Below, one piece after another: positions 31,309-39,931 of a DNA stretch of 64,000 nt (positions within the stretch are counted from its first letter, which is position 1; every line of letters begins with the position of its first letter). Location: contig CAWJWL010000005.1 in the NCBI GenBank assembly GCA_963846565.1, positions 248,001-312,000 on the forward strand. Direction: 5' to 3'. This stretch comes from WHSW01 sp963846565. Its GTDB lineage: Bacteria; Actinomycetota; Thermoleophilia; Solirubrobacterales; 70-9. Below the pieces are notes generated by a model that did not search any database, had not been told where the DNA came from, and saw only the letters and a program-made list of their open reading frames with translations. A program made the position numbers and the translations under genes.

Positions 31309-32172
31309 CTAGCAGGACTCGACCTGGCGCGCGATCGCGCGGGCGCGGAACTGGTAGCCGGTGGCGTCCACGTGGACGCCGTCGGAGGCGAGCCAGTAGC
31401 GGTGCTCGTTGACGATCTTGACCCAGTCGAGGACGCGGAAGTTGTCGTGCTTGCGCGCCGTCTCGTCGAGGACCTCGTTGTAACCCGAGAAGCTGACCCC
31501 GCCTCGGGGGGGCACGACCACGTTCGGCCAGACGATGCAGCGGGTCTTGCCGGCGATCTCGCGAGCCTCGTCGACGTAGTGCTTGAACGTGCTCACCGCG
31601 GACGGATCGTCGTTGCCGCCGAGGCTCATCACGATCACCGTCGGCAGCCCGCCGCGGCTGCGCATGATCGAGATCCCCTCGTTGACGTGGCGGGAGCGGG
31701 CGACGTTCTGCTCCACCTTCCACCCCGGCAGGGCGCCGGGCAGGTAGGGCTCGGTCCCCTCGCCCATCGAGTCGCCGATGATCAGCATGCTGCGCTCGCG
31801 GACCAGCAGGGAGTCGCGCTCGACCACGCGCCCGTTGACCGACCAGGAGAGCTTGTACGTGTCGGGCCCGTCGACATCGAATGCGGTCCGCGAGCGCTGG
31901 CCCTGCTTTCGCGTGCGGCGGTCCTTGCAGTGGCGACGCTCGCCCTTCGCGCGGAAGCAGAACTCGTACGGAACCCTTGCCTCCTTGTTGGAAACGAAGA
32001 CGGCGACGGGCTTGTCGCCCTGGAGGCAGAAGACATCGGCGCCCTTGCCCTTGCTGTTGCAGGAGACGTACGCGTGCAGCGTCTCGCGCTTCGGCGCGTC
32101 CGCCCCACCGGCGCCTGCCGCCGCGACCGCGAGGATCGCGGCGCTCGCGAGTGCTGCTCCTGACCGTCCCAC
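31309..32172 (-). CDS. Secreted SGNH/GDSL-type hydrolase
   Basis: 287 aa with a Sec signal (GRSGAALASAAILAVAAAGAGGADA), an N-terminal Cys-containing beta-rich segment (about 30-130; C-x-S-x-G, CLQGDK, FCFRAKGERRHC), then an SGNH hydrolase domain. Block I 'LIIGDSMGEG' (nucleophile Ser), block III 'MSLGGNDDPS', block V 'DGVHVDATGYQ' (Asp-x-x-His). Likely an extracellular esterase or acyl hydrolase acting on a cell-wall or extracellular ester; substrate unknown. GTG 32172 is 5 bp after the MFS stop, so the two genes are co-transcribed. Confidence 0.83.
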   Translation of the reverse strand: MGRSGAALASAAILAVAAAGAGGADAPKRETLHAYVSCNSKGKGADVFCLQGDKPVAVFVSNKEARVPYEFCFRAKGERRHCKDRRTRKQGQRSRTAFDVDGPDTYKLSWSVNGRVVERDSLLVRERSMLIIGDSMGEGTEPYLPGALPGWKVEQNVARSRHVNEGISIMRSRGGLPTVIVMSLGGNDDPSAVSTFKHYVDEAREIAGKTRCIVWPNVVVPPRGGVSFSGYNEVLDETARKHDNFRVLDWVKIVNEHRYWLASDGVHVDATGYQFRARAIARQVESC

Positions 32173-32177
32173 TGCCC

Positions 32178-33320
32178 TCAGGCTAAAACAGGCCGCCGGA
32201 GGATGAGGAACCGGAGGGCCGTCACTGCAAAGAGCGATGCGACGAGCACGTAGGCAGCGGCGTCGCTCGTCACCTCGGCGAAGCCCGCCCCGAGGGACCC
32301 GCCGACCACCTGCCCACCGGACCAGGCGAGGTTGACGAGTGCCGCAGCGAAGGCGAGGCCGAGGCCGCCGGCCTCGGCCCGGTCGGAGAGCAGCGCCATC
32401 GCCGGCGTCCACAGCAGGCTGAGTGCCAACACCGCGATCACCGTCATCAATCCGAGCAGGAATACGGTCCCCGGAAGCCAGAGCAGCGCGGACACCCCGG
32501 CCGAGAACCAGAGACCGATCCGGATCAGCGCAAGCCGGCCTCGCCGGTCGGAGAGTGCGCCGATCCGAGGGCTGAGGACCGCCTCGACCGCGCTCGCGAT
32601 CAGGAAGACCGCGCCGATTCCGATCGCTCCGGCGCCGAACTCGTCCAGCCGTAGGGGGATCAGCACATCGAAGAGCCCGGCGAAGATCGACGGCAGCGTG
32701 ACGAGCCACACCGCGACGAGGATTGCCGGTTTGATCACGGTCTTAGCGACGGCTCGGACCGGCAGCGGCGGATCGGGCTCGGCCCCCGGCGTGACCGCAG
32801 CCCAGCAGAAGAGGCCCGCGGCGGCCACAGCGACAGCGCTGAACACGCCCTCCGGTCCCAGCTCGCTGGCGAGACCGCCGAGCACCGGCCCGAGCATGAT
32901 CCCGAAGATGGCGACCGCCAGAACCGAACCGATCATCTCGCCGCGCCGCTCGCGCGGGGCGCTGGCCATGATCCAGGTGAGGCCGCCGGTCCACGCGCAG
33001 GCGCCACCGAGGCCCTGGGCGAACCGGGCGAGGTCGAGGACGACCACGTCATCGGCAAAGGCGAACACGGCACTCGAGATGCCGAGCATGCCGAGGCCGA
33101 CGAGCATGGCCGGGCGCACCCCGACCCGCGCGGCGAAGAATCCGGCGGGGACGGAGGCGATCAGGGTCCCCGCGGCGTAAGACGCGGAGAGAACGCCGGC
33201 CGCGGTCTTCGAGAGGCCGAGTTCGTCGGCGTACGTCGGCAGCAACGGCACGATCGCCGCGTAGAACATGGTGTCGACGAGGATGACCGCGGCGACGAGG
33301 GCAAAGAGCCGACGCATCAC
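32178..33320 (-). CDS. Major facilitator superfamily transporter
   Basis: 380 aa with about twelve transmembrane segments. 'ILVDTMFYAAIVPLLPTYADELGLSKTAAGVLSASYAAG' is characteristic of the multidrug/sugar-efflux DHA1-type MFS. Motif A occurs as 'GFFAARVGVRPAML' and, in the second half, 'GALSDRRGRLALIRIG'. Substrate unknown. Start ATG 33320 (ATG 33317 also possible). It lies directly upstream of the SGNH hydrolase, so a shared substrate (exported ester or glycolipid) is a reasonable guess only. Confidence 0.85.
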   Translation of the reverse strand: MMRRLFALVAAVILVDTMFYAAIVPLLPTYADELGLSKTAAGVLSASYAAGTLIASVPAGFFAARVGVRPAMLVGLGMLGISSAVFAFADDVVVLDLARFAQGLGGACAWTGGLTWIMASAPRERRGEMIGSVLAVAIFGIMLGPVLGGLASELGPEGVFSAVAVAAAGLFCWAAVTPGAEPDPPLPVRAVAKTVIKPAILVAVWLVTLPSIFAGLFDVLIPLRLDEFGAGAIGIGAVFLIASAVEAVLSPRIGALSDRRGRLALIRIGLWFSAGVSALLWLPGTVFLLGLMTVIAVLALSLLWTPAMALLSDRAEAGGLGLAFAAALVNLAWSGGQVVGGSLGAGFAEVTSDAAAYVLVASLFAVTALRFLILRRPVLA

Positions 33321-33350
33321 TCGACGTTACCGGGGGTAGGGTTCGGCCCG

Positions 33351-34625
33351 ATGGACTCGGAGCTCGTGAAGCAGATCTCGATCCCGGTGTTCACCGGGGT
33401 GATCGGCTACATCATCAACTGGACCGGGGTCTGGATGCTGTTCCACCCGATCCACTTTCACGGCTTCCGCATCCCCGGACTCGCAGCCGCGGCGCAGCTT
33501 TTGCCGCGTCGTCTCCAGGAGATCCCGGGGATCATGCACGGCGGCATCGGCTGGCAGGGGATCGTGCCCAACCGGGCGGCGAAGATGGGCTCGATCGCGG
33601 TCGACAAGGGGATCGCGAAGCTCGGGACGGCGAGCGAGTTCTACCAGCAGCTCGATCCGGAGGCGATCGCCGAGCACGTGCTCTCGGTCGCCCAGGACGA
33701 CATCCACGACGTGGTCGAGCGGATCATGGAGCGCGAGCACTCGAAGCTCTGGAACGACCTCCCGCCGCGGGTCCGCGAGGCCGTCCACGCGCGCGTCCAG
33801 CAGCAGCTGCCGGCGATCGTGGAGGACATCGTCACCGGCGAGATCGCCGACAACATCGACCAGCTGCTCGACCCGAAGCTGATGGTCATCCGCCACCTCG
33901 AGGCGCACCCCGAGCTCGCCAACAAGGTCTTCGAGGACGTCGGCAAGCGCGAGCTGCGGCTGATGATCAACTTCGGCTTCATCTTCGGGTTCCTGCTCGG
34001 GATCCCGGTGATCTTCATCGTCGAGCTCCTCCCCTACTGGTGGGTCCTGCCAATCTGCGGCGTCTTCGTCGGCTGGGTCACCAACCTCTGGGGGATGCTG
34101 CTGATCTTCGAGCCGGTCGAGCCGCGCAAGATCGGGCCGTTCACGATGCACGGGCTCTTCCTGCGGCGAAAGGAGGAGGTCGCCGACATCTACGCGGGGA
34201 TCATCGCCCTCGACATCGTCACCCTCGGCAACATCGGCGACCACCTCCTGCACGGACCGCGCTCGGACCGCACGCGGCAGATGTTCGAGACCGCGCTGCG
34301 CCCGGCGGTCGACCGCGCGACCGGGCCGCTGCGCCCGGCCGTGCGCGTTGCGATGGGCACGCGCGAGTACGACACGATCCGCGACTCGGTCGCCGCCGAG
34401 GCCGTCGACTACACGATGACCCCGTTCTCCGACGAGGACTTCTCGACCCAGCAGGGGGCAAAGATCAAGAAGATGTTCGCCAGCCGGATGAGAGAGCTCC
34501 CCTATCGCGACTTCGTCGAGCTGCTGCGCTCGGCGATCAAGGAGGACGAGTGGATGCTCTACGCCCACGGCGCCGTCCTCGGGTTCGGCGCCGGCCTACT
34601 CCACCTCGCGATCTTCGGGGTCTGA
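33351..34625 (+). CDS. DUF445 family membrane protein
   Basis: 424 aa. The N-terminal membrane segment 'IPVFTGVIGYIINWTGVWMLFHPIHFHG' and the repeated 'GWVTNLWGMLLIFEPVEP' stretch are the paired DUF445 motifs (G-x-x-T-N-x-x-x-x-x-x-x-F-x-P). Between them are long amphipathic helices, with further membrane segments 'GFIFGFLLGIPVIFIVELL' and 'WWVLPICGVFV'. DUF445 proteins are structurally conserved but uncharacterised. ATG 33351. It is followed 3 bp later by a DUF4393-like gene, suggesting a functional pair. Confidence 0.85.
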   Translation: MDSELVKQISIPVFTGVIGYIINWTGVWMLFHPIHFHGFRIPGLAAAAQLLPRRLQEIPGIMHGGIGWQGIVPNRAAKMGSIAVDKGIAKLGTASEFYQQLDPEAIAEHVLSVAQDDIHDVVERIMEREHSKLWNDLPPRVREAVHARVQQQLPAIVEDIVTGEIADNIDQLLDPKLMVIRHLEAHPELANKVFEDVGKRELRLMINFGFIFGFLLGIPVIFIVELLPYWWVLPICGVFVGWVTNLWGMLLIFEPVEPRKIGPFTMHGLFLRRKEEVADIYAGIIALDIVTLGNIGDHLLHGPRSDRTRQMFETALRPAVDRATGPLRPAVRVAMGTREYDTIRDSVAAEAVDYTMTPFSDEDFSTQQGAKIKKMFASRMRELPYRDFVELLRSAIKEDEWMLYAHGAVLGFGAGLLHLAIFGV

Positions 34626-34628
34626 GCG

Positions 34629-35522
34629 ATGGCCGATGATCCCGAGAAGGACGACGCGGGCGGCGGCGCGCTCGCGCCGTCCGCGGACGGCGGCCCGCTC
34701 GACTCGCTCCCCGGCCTGGCGCGGATCGCGGGGCGCGCCTGGTGGCAGACCACCCGCTGGTCGGTCCAGACCTCGGTCCGCGTGAGCTCGCGGATGGCCC
34801 GCGCCGCCGCATCGGGCGACTCGGCGGTTGAGCTGTTCGAGGAGGCGAGCGCGGAGATGCGCGCCGGCGCGCGACGCCTGCTCGGCATCGTCGACGGCGA
34901 CGGCCGGCTCACCGACGCGTTCCAGGACCTCGTCGGCGACGCCGCCTGGCGCCCCGGAGCGAGTTCCGGCGACGTCGGGCCCTCGCTTCGCGACCGCGGC
35001 GAGGCGCTGCTCGAGGCATCGGCCGACGTCCGCTACAGCCAGGGCTCGCATCCCGCCTACGAGCGCATGCTCGGCGAGCTGGCGCCGGACGAGGCGCGCA
35101 TCCTGCGCCTGTTCTACACCGAGGGCCCGCAGCCCGCGGTCGACATCCGTTCCGGCCTCGCCTTCGTCCCCGGCTCTCGCCTGGTCGCCCAGGGCTTCTC
35201 GATGATCGCCGCCGAGGCCGGCCTGCGCTTCGGCGACCAGCTCCCCGCGTACCTCAACAACCTCAACCGGCTCGGGCTGATCTGGTTCGCCCACGAGCCC
35301 GTCACCGACCGGAGTCGTTACCAGGTGCTCGAGGTACAGCCCGACGTGTCGGGTGCGCTCAAGGAGGCCGGCCGCTTCTCGCACATCATCCGCCGCAGCA
35401 TCCACCTGACCCCGATGGGCCGGGACTTCTGCAACGTCAGCCTTCCCGTCGACACGGCCGAGTTCGCCGCGCTCGGCTCTCAGCCGGAGGCCGCGCCGGA
35501 CGCCGACGGCGACGCCGACTGA
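34629..35522 (+). CDS. DUF4393 (Abi-alpha-like) domain protein
   Basis: 297 aa, predicted soluble. It begins with an acidic flexible tail and a helix (SLPGLARIAGRAWWQTTRWSVQTSV). The core 'MLGELAPDEARILRLFYTEGPQPAVDIRSG...IAAEAGLRF...YLNNLNRLGLIWFAHEPV' matches the DUF4393 / Abi-alpha pattern of an acidic winged-helix-like region. Some Abi-alpha members were linked to abortive phage infection, but most are uncharacterised, so a defence role is not claimed. Last 43 bp overlap the end of the convergent FAD enzyme. Confidence 0.72.
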   Translation: MADDPEKDDAGGGALAPSADGGPLDSLPGLARIAGRAWWQTTRWSVQTSVRVSSRMARAAASGDSAVELFEEASAEMRAGARRLLGIVDGDGRLTDAFQDLVGDAAWRPGASSGDVGPSLRDRGEALLEASADVRYSQGSHPAYERMLGELAPDEARILRLFYTEGPQPAVDIRSGLAFVPGSRLVAQGFSMIAAEAGLRFGDQLPAYLNNLNRLGLIWFAHEPVTDRSRYQVLEVQPDVSGALKEAGRFSHIIRRSIHLTPMGRDFCNVSLPVDTAEFAALGSQPEAAPDADGDAD

Positions 35523-37078
35523 TCCAGCACCTGCGTCGCCGCGATCCGCCCGTTGAGCGCGATCACCGAGCCACCGGGGTGGGTGGCCGCCCCGCACAGG
35601 TAGAGGCCCTCGACCGGAGTCCTGGCCTCGAGCCGCCGATCCCACATCTGCGCCGGGAGCGCCTGCCCCTGGAAGATGTGGCCGCCAGTGAGGCCGATCC
35701 GCTCCTCGATGTCCGGTGGGCCGAGCGCCTGCACCTCGGCGACGCAGTCGTGGATGTCGGGCGCATGCTCGGCGAGCCGGTCGAGGATCGACGCGGCGAT
35801 CTCGTCGCGACGTTCATCCCACGTCCCCTCGGCGAGCTCGTAGGGCGCGTACTGACAGAAGACGCTCATCACGTGGTGGCCGGGTGGCGCCGCAGTCGGG
35901 TCGTACGCGCTCTGGAAGTAGAGCTCGCAGAAGCCGAACGCGGGCTCGCCGCGGCAGGCCGCCTCGTAGGCCTCCTGTGCGGCCTCGAGTCCGGGCGTGA
36001 TCGCGATCATCGCCCGCAGGTGATCGAAGTCCTCGGCCTGGGTGAACGTCGGCGCGCGCTTCAGGGCGACGTTCAGCTTCACAACCGGCGAGGAGACGTC
36101 CCAGAGCCGGAGGCGTTCGCGATAGTCGTCCGGGACCGCGTCGCTGTCCTCGAGCATCGCGAGCACCCGCTTCGGGTCCGCGTTCGCGACGACGACGGGG
36201 GCGCGCAGGAACTCGCCGGAGGAGAGCTCGACGCCCTCGCCCGGGCGGATGCGGGCGACGGGGACCCCGGCCGCGAGCGTCGCGCCGGCCTCGAGCGCCG
36301 CCTCGGCGATCGCGAACGAGACGCGGCCGATGCCGCCGTCGACGTAGCCCCAGACGGAGCCGAGGCCCTCGAGGTCGCCCTGGTGGTGCATGAGCCTGAT
36401 CGACGCCGTGCCCGGGTCGTGGGGACCGGCGAAGGTGCCGATCAGCCCCTGGCTGAAGAGCGCGTCCTTGAGGCGCTGGTCGTCGACGTAGCGGTCGAGC
36501 AGCTCGGCGATCGAGTCCTCGAAGACGAGCCCGATCAGCTCCTCGTCGCCGAGGATCCGCTCGATCTCCTCGCGGCTCGGCGAGGGCACCTGCCAGGTGT
36601 CGCCCGCCTCACCGTGGCGGAGGCGCAGGCGGGCGCGGTCGACGACCTCGGAGTAGCCGCGGAGTCCCTCGATGTCCGCATCGGCGAACCCCTGCGCCCG
36701 CAGGTGCGTCTCGGTCCGCCCGCGGTCGAGGAAGTCGGCAAAGGAGCCGCCACCCGGCAGCGGGCACCAGAGATTCGGATCGGCCGGGGTCACCTTGTAG
36801 CCGTGCCTGGCGAGCTCGAGCTCCTCGATCACGACCCGGTCGAGGAGGCCGACGACGTAGGCGCAGGGGCTGATCACGTAGCGCTCGTCGGCGAACGGCC
36901 GCTCCAGCGTGCAGGCGCCGCCGAGCTGCTCGCGACGCTCGAGCACCAGCACCCGCTTGCCGCCGCGGGCCAGGTAGGCGGCAGCGGTGAGCCCGTTGTG
37001 ACCGCCGCCGACGACGATCGCGTCCCAGTCCTTCGCGGCCAGCTCGGCGACCGGAGCCGGCAGGCCGACGCGTCCCAT
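35480..37078 (-). CDS. Phytoene-desaturase-like FAD-dependent oxidoreductase (PYROXD2-like)
   Basis: 532 aa flavoprotein. The dinucleotide-binding motif 'DAIVVGGGHNGLTAAAYLARGGKRVLVLERREQLGGACT' is at the N-terminus. The C-terminal FAD motif is 'PVEGLYLCGAATHPGGSVIALNGRIAA'. Middle: 'LMHHQGDLEGLGSVWGYVDGGIGRVSFAIAEAALEAGATL'. This group is related to carotenoid desaturases and to PYROXD2, but true substrates are mostly unknown. ATG 37078. It overlaps the convergent DUF4393 gene by 43 bp at the 3' end. The SDR gene precedes it by 14 bp on the same strand, so they probably form an operon. Confidence 0.9.
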   Translation of the reverse strand: MGRVGLPAPVAELAAKDWDAIVVGGGHNGLTAAAYLARGGKRVLVLERREQLGGACTLERPFADERYVISPCAYVVGLLDRVVIEELELARHGYKVTPADPNLWCPLPGGGSFADFLDRGRTETHLRAQGFADADIEGLRGYSEVVDRARLRLRHGEAGDTWQVPSPSREEIERILGDEELIGLVFEDSIAELLDRYVDDQRLKDALFSQGLIGTFAGPHDPGTASIRLMHHQGDLEGLGSVWGYVDGGIGRVSFAIAEAALEAGATLAAGVPVARIRPGEGVELSSGEFLRAPVVVANADPKRVLAMLEDSDAVPDDYRERLRLWDVSSPVVKLNVALKRAPTFTQAEDFDHLRAMIAITPGLEAAQEAYEAACRGEPAFGFCELYFQSAYDPTAAPPGHHVMSVFCQYAPYELAEGTWDERRDEIAASILDRLAEHAPDIHDCVAEVQALGPPDIEERIGLTGGHIFQGQALPAQMWDRRLEARTPVEGLYLCGAATHPGGSVIALNGRIAATQVLDQSASPSASGAASG

Positions 37079-37092
37079 GAGGCCGTGGACGT

Positions 37093-38001
37093 CTATGGGA
37101 ACGAGACTCCGGTCAGCTCCTCCGAGATCTCCCAGAGGCGGCGAGCGGTCTCCGGATCATGGGCCCTGCCGACCGCCCGCACCACCTTCGGCGAGCCGCG
37201 CAGCTCCATGAAGCCGTCGGGGCCGATGAACTGGCCCGACTCGACCGACGGCTCGGTTGCCGCGTAGAGAGTCGGCCGCGCGCCGGCCTCAGGACCCTGG
37301 GCGACGATCCGGTTGCTGATCGCGAGGCCAGCCTTCATCAGCCCCGTGGGACCGGTCGATTGGAGGTTGGTGTTCGAGTAGCCGGGGTGGGCGAGGACGC
37401 TCTTCACCGGGACCTGCGCCTCGCGCAGGCGCCGGTCCAGCTCGAGGCCAAAAACCGCGTTGGCGAACTTCGACTGCTGATAGGCGCCGCGTGGCGAGTA
37501 CTTACTCTCGGACTGGAGGTCGTCGAAGTTGATCTTGCCCGGCTTGTGCTCGATCGAGGACACCGTGACCACGCGCGAATCCGGGCGCCCCGCGAGCGCT
37601 CCGATCAGGAGGCCGGTGAGAGCGAAGTGGCCGAGGTGGTTGGTGCCGAACTGGAGCTCGAAGCCGTCCGCCGTGGCCGAGCGCGGCGGCATCATCACGC
37701 CGGCGTTGTTGATCAGCAGGTCGAGCTCGCGGTGGTCCTCCGCGAGACCCTCGGCGAACGCGCGCACGGACGCGAGGTCGGCGAGGTCGAGCTCACGGGG
37801 GACGAGCTTCGCCCTCGGGATCTCCCCCGTGATCTCCGCGGCCGCGCCGTCGGCCTTGCCGGAGCGCGCCGCCAACACCACCGTCGCCCCGGCCCGGGCG
37901 AGCTCGCGCGCCGCGATCAGGCCGATGCCGCTGTTGGCGCCGGTGACGACCGCGACGCGGCCGGACTGATCGGTGATCTGATCCGCGTCCCAGGATCCCA
38001 T
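37093..38001 (-). CDS. Short-chain dehydrogenase/reductase (retinol-dehydrogenase-like)
   Basis: 302 aa Rossmann-fold oxidoreductase. The cofactor loop 'VTGANSGIGLIAARELA' (TGxxxGIG), 'AARSGK' after strand 2 (NADP-type Arg/Lys), 'LLINNAGVM' (NNAG), catalytic Ser in 'VVTVSSIEHK' and the Tyr-Lys pair 'YQQSKFAN' are all present. Its length and 'FGTNHLGHFALTGLL' resemble the RDH/WWOX-like SDR group acting on hydrophobic alcohols or ketones. ATG 38001. Located 14 bp upstream of the FAD oxidoreductase and divergent from the cholesterol oxidase gene. Confidence 0.9.
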   Translation of the reverse strand: MGSWDADQITDQSGRVAVVTGANSGIGLIAARELARAGATVVLAARSGKADGAAAEITGEIPRAKLVPRELDLADLASVRAFAEGLAEDHRELDLLINNAGVMMPPRSATADGFELQFGTNHLGHFALTGLLIGALAGRPDSRVVTVSSIEHKPGKINFDDLQSESKYSPRGAYQQSKFANAVFGLELDRRLREAQVPVKSVLAHPGYSNTNLQSTGPTGLMKAGLAISNRIVAQGPEAGARPTLYAATEPSVESGQFIGPDGFMELRGSPKVVRAVGRAHDPETARRLWEISEELTGVSFP

Positions 38002-38070
38002 TTGCGGCTGGACCGTACCCGACTCGGGCACTCGAACCGCGGCGTATAGTGCGACTGGGGGACAAATGGG

Positions 38071-39816
38071 GTGAGCGAGCCATATCCGGGCGCGATCTCG
38101 CGCCGGCGCCTGCTGCAAGCGGGCGCCGTCGGTGCCGCGGCCGCGTGGATGCCGACCATCCGGCTCCCCGCGGCCTCAGCGGGAGACCTCGCGTGCTCCG
38201 TGCCGCCGGAGTTCCCGGCCGGGATCGACCTCTACCGCCAGGCGTTTGAGAACTGGGCCAAGGCGCTCGTCATCGACGACCTCTGGACCTGCGCCCCTCG
38301 AAGCGCCGGGGACGTCGTTGAGGTCGCGAACTGGGCGCACCGCCATGGCTGGCGACTCCGGCCCCGGGGCTCGATGCACGGCTGGTCACCGATCTGCATC
38401 ACCCCCGGAACGAGCTGCGACGACCCGGTGGTTCTCGCCGACACGACCGCGCACCTGACCGGGATCCAGATCGTGTCGGAGGATGGCCCGGCGGTGCGGG
38501 TCGGCGCCGGAGCGACGATGGAGGAGTTGGTCAACCGGCTCGAGGCGGCGGGCCTCGGGTTCGTCGCGGTCCCCGCGGTCGGCGATGTCACGGTCGGCGG
38601 CGGACTCGCAATCGGCATGCACGGCGCGTCGCTACCGGCACGCGGTGAGCGGAGGGGGTTCGGACAGACGTACGGATCCCTCGCCAACCTGGTGATCTCC
38701 CTGACGACGGTGGTCTGGAGCCGGCGGCTGAAGCGCTACGTCCTGCGGACGTTCCACCGCACTCACCCCGACGCGAAGGCGTTCCTCGTACACCTCGGGC
38801 GCTCGTTCGTGACCGAGGTGACGTTGCGGGTCTCCGAGAACCAGAATCTGCGCTGCGTCAGCCGCGTCGACATCCCGGCGAGCGAGATCTTCGCCTCACC
38901 CGGAACGCCGGGACGGACGTTCGCGAGCTTCGTCGACACGGCCGGCCGGGTGGAGGCGATCTGGTTCCCGTTCACGGCGAAGCCGTGGCTGAAGACCTGG
39001 AGCGTCAGCCCCGAGAAGCCACCCGAGTCGCGCGAGGTGAGCGGGCCCTACAACTACGCCTTCTCCGACAACCTCCCCGAGGAGCTCACGGATCTCGTCG
39101 GCCAGATGCTCTCCGGCAACGCTGCCGTGACGCCCCTGTTCGGCCAGATGGAGTACGAGGTCAGCGCGAACGGTCTCGCGGCGACGAACGCGTTCGACCT
39201 CTGGGGGAAGTCGAAGAACACCCTCCTCTACATCAGGCCGACAACCCTGCGCGTCGATGAGCTCGGCTTGGCGGTGATCACCGATCGGGCGCGGATCCAG
39301 CAGGTCCTGCACGAGGTCGCCAGCTACTACTCGATGCGCCTCGACCAGCTGAGCGCTCAGGGCAAGTTCCCGACCAACGGGCCACTCCAGCTCCGCTGCT
39401 CCGGCCTCGATCGGCCTGCGCACGTGGGCATTCACGGGGCCGAGTCGCCCGCTCTCGGGGCGACCGTTCCCAGGCGGGATCGAAGCTGGGACGTCGCAAT
39501 CTGGCTCAACTTCCTCAACTCACCGGGGACGCCCGGCGAGTTCGATTTCTACGCCGAGCTCGAGCGATTCTGTCGCTCGCGCTTTCGGCGATTCGCGCTC
39601 GTGCGTGCCGAGTGGTCGAAGGGCTGGGCGAGCGCGGCGAGCGGTCTCTGGGTTGACCGGACGACCATCCGGCGGACGATCCCGCGATCGCTCAGCGCCG
39701 GGCGGCGGGCTGACGAGGATTGGGACTGGGCGACCCGAAGGCTGCAGCGCTACGACCCGCACGGCGTACTGTCGAACGGCTTCCTGGACCGGCTCGTACG
39801 CCCGGGGCGGCGCTAG
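38071..39816 (+). CDS. Tat-exported cholesterol oxidase, FAD-linked type II (VAO family)
   Basis: 581 aa. Twin-arginine signal 'SRRRLLQAGAVGAAAAW' ending near ASAG. The mature enzyme follows the covalent-flavin type II cholesterol oxidase of Brevibacterium: 'YRQAFENWAKALVIDDLWTC', 'ANWAHRHGWRLRPRGSMHGWSP' (flavin-binding loop with the likely His attachment), 'VGAGATMEELVNRLEAAGLG', 'VGDVTVGGGLAIGMHG' and 'FGQTYGSLANLVISLTTVVW'. It oxidises 3-beta-hydroxysterols to 4-en-3-ones with release of H2O2. No other steroid-catabolic genes (kstD, hsa, kshA) are adjacent, so it may serve sterol modification rather than growth. GTG at 38071. Confidence 0.9.
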   Translation: MSEPYPGAISRRRLLQAGAVGAAAAWMPTIRLPAASAGDLACSVPPEFPAGIDLYRQAFENWAKALVIDDLWTCAPRSAGDVVEVANWAHRHGWRLRPRGSMHGWSPICITPGTSCDDPVVLADTTAHLTGIQIVSEDGPAVRVGAGATMEELVNRLEAAGLGFVAVPAVGDVTVGGGLAIGMHGASLPARGERRGFGQTYGSLANLVISLTTVVWSRRLKRYVLRTFHRTHPDAKAFLVHLGRSFVTEVTLRVSENQNLRCVSRVDIPASEIFASPGTPGRTFASFVDTAGRVEAIWFPFTAKPWLKTWSVSPEKPPESREVSGPYNYAFSDNLPEELTDLVGQMLSGNAAVTPLFGQMEYEVSANGLAATNAFDLWGKSKNTLLYIRPTTLRVDELGLAVITDRARIQQVLHEVASYYSMRLDQLSAQGKFPTNGPLQLRCSGLDRPAHVGIHGAESPALGATVPRRDRSWDVAIWLNFLNSPGTPGEFDFYAELERFCRSRFRRFALVRAEWSKGWASAASGLWVDRTTIRRTIPRSLSAGRRADEDWDWATRRLQRYDPHGVLSNGFLDRLVRPGRR

Positions 39817-39931
39817 CGTCGCCTACGGCCCGAGCCCGACCGCTTGCAGCGGATCCCCCGCAGCCGGCATCGGCTCGGACCGCAGGCTAAGCGACTCCGT
39901 GCATGTGACGGGATCGAATACCGTCCCGCCG

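Noticed and set aside
33351..35522. Calling the DUF445-DUF4393 pair a phage-defence system
   Set aside because: The Abi-alpha link is weak and no other defence genes or mobile elements surround the pair.
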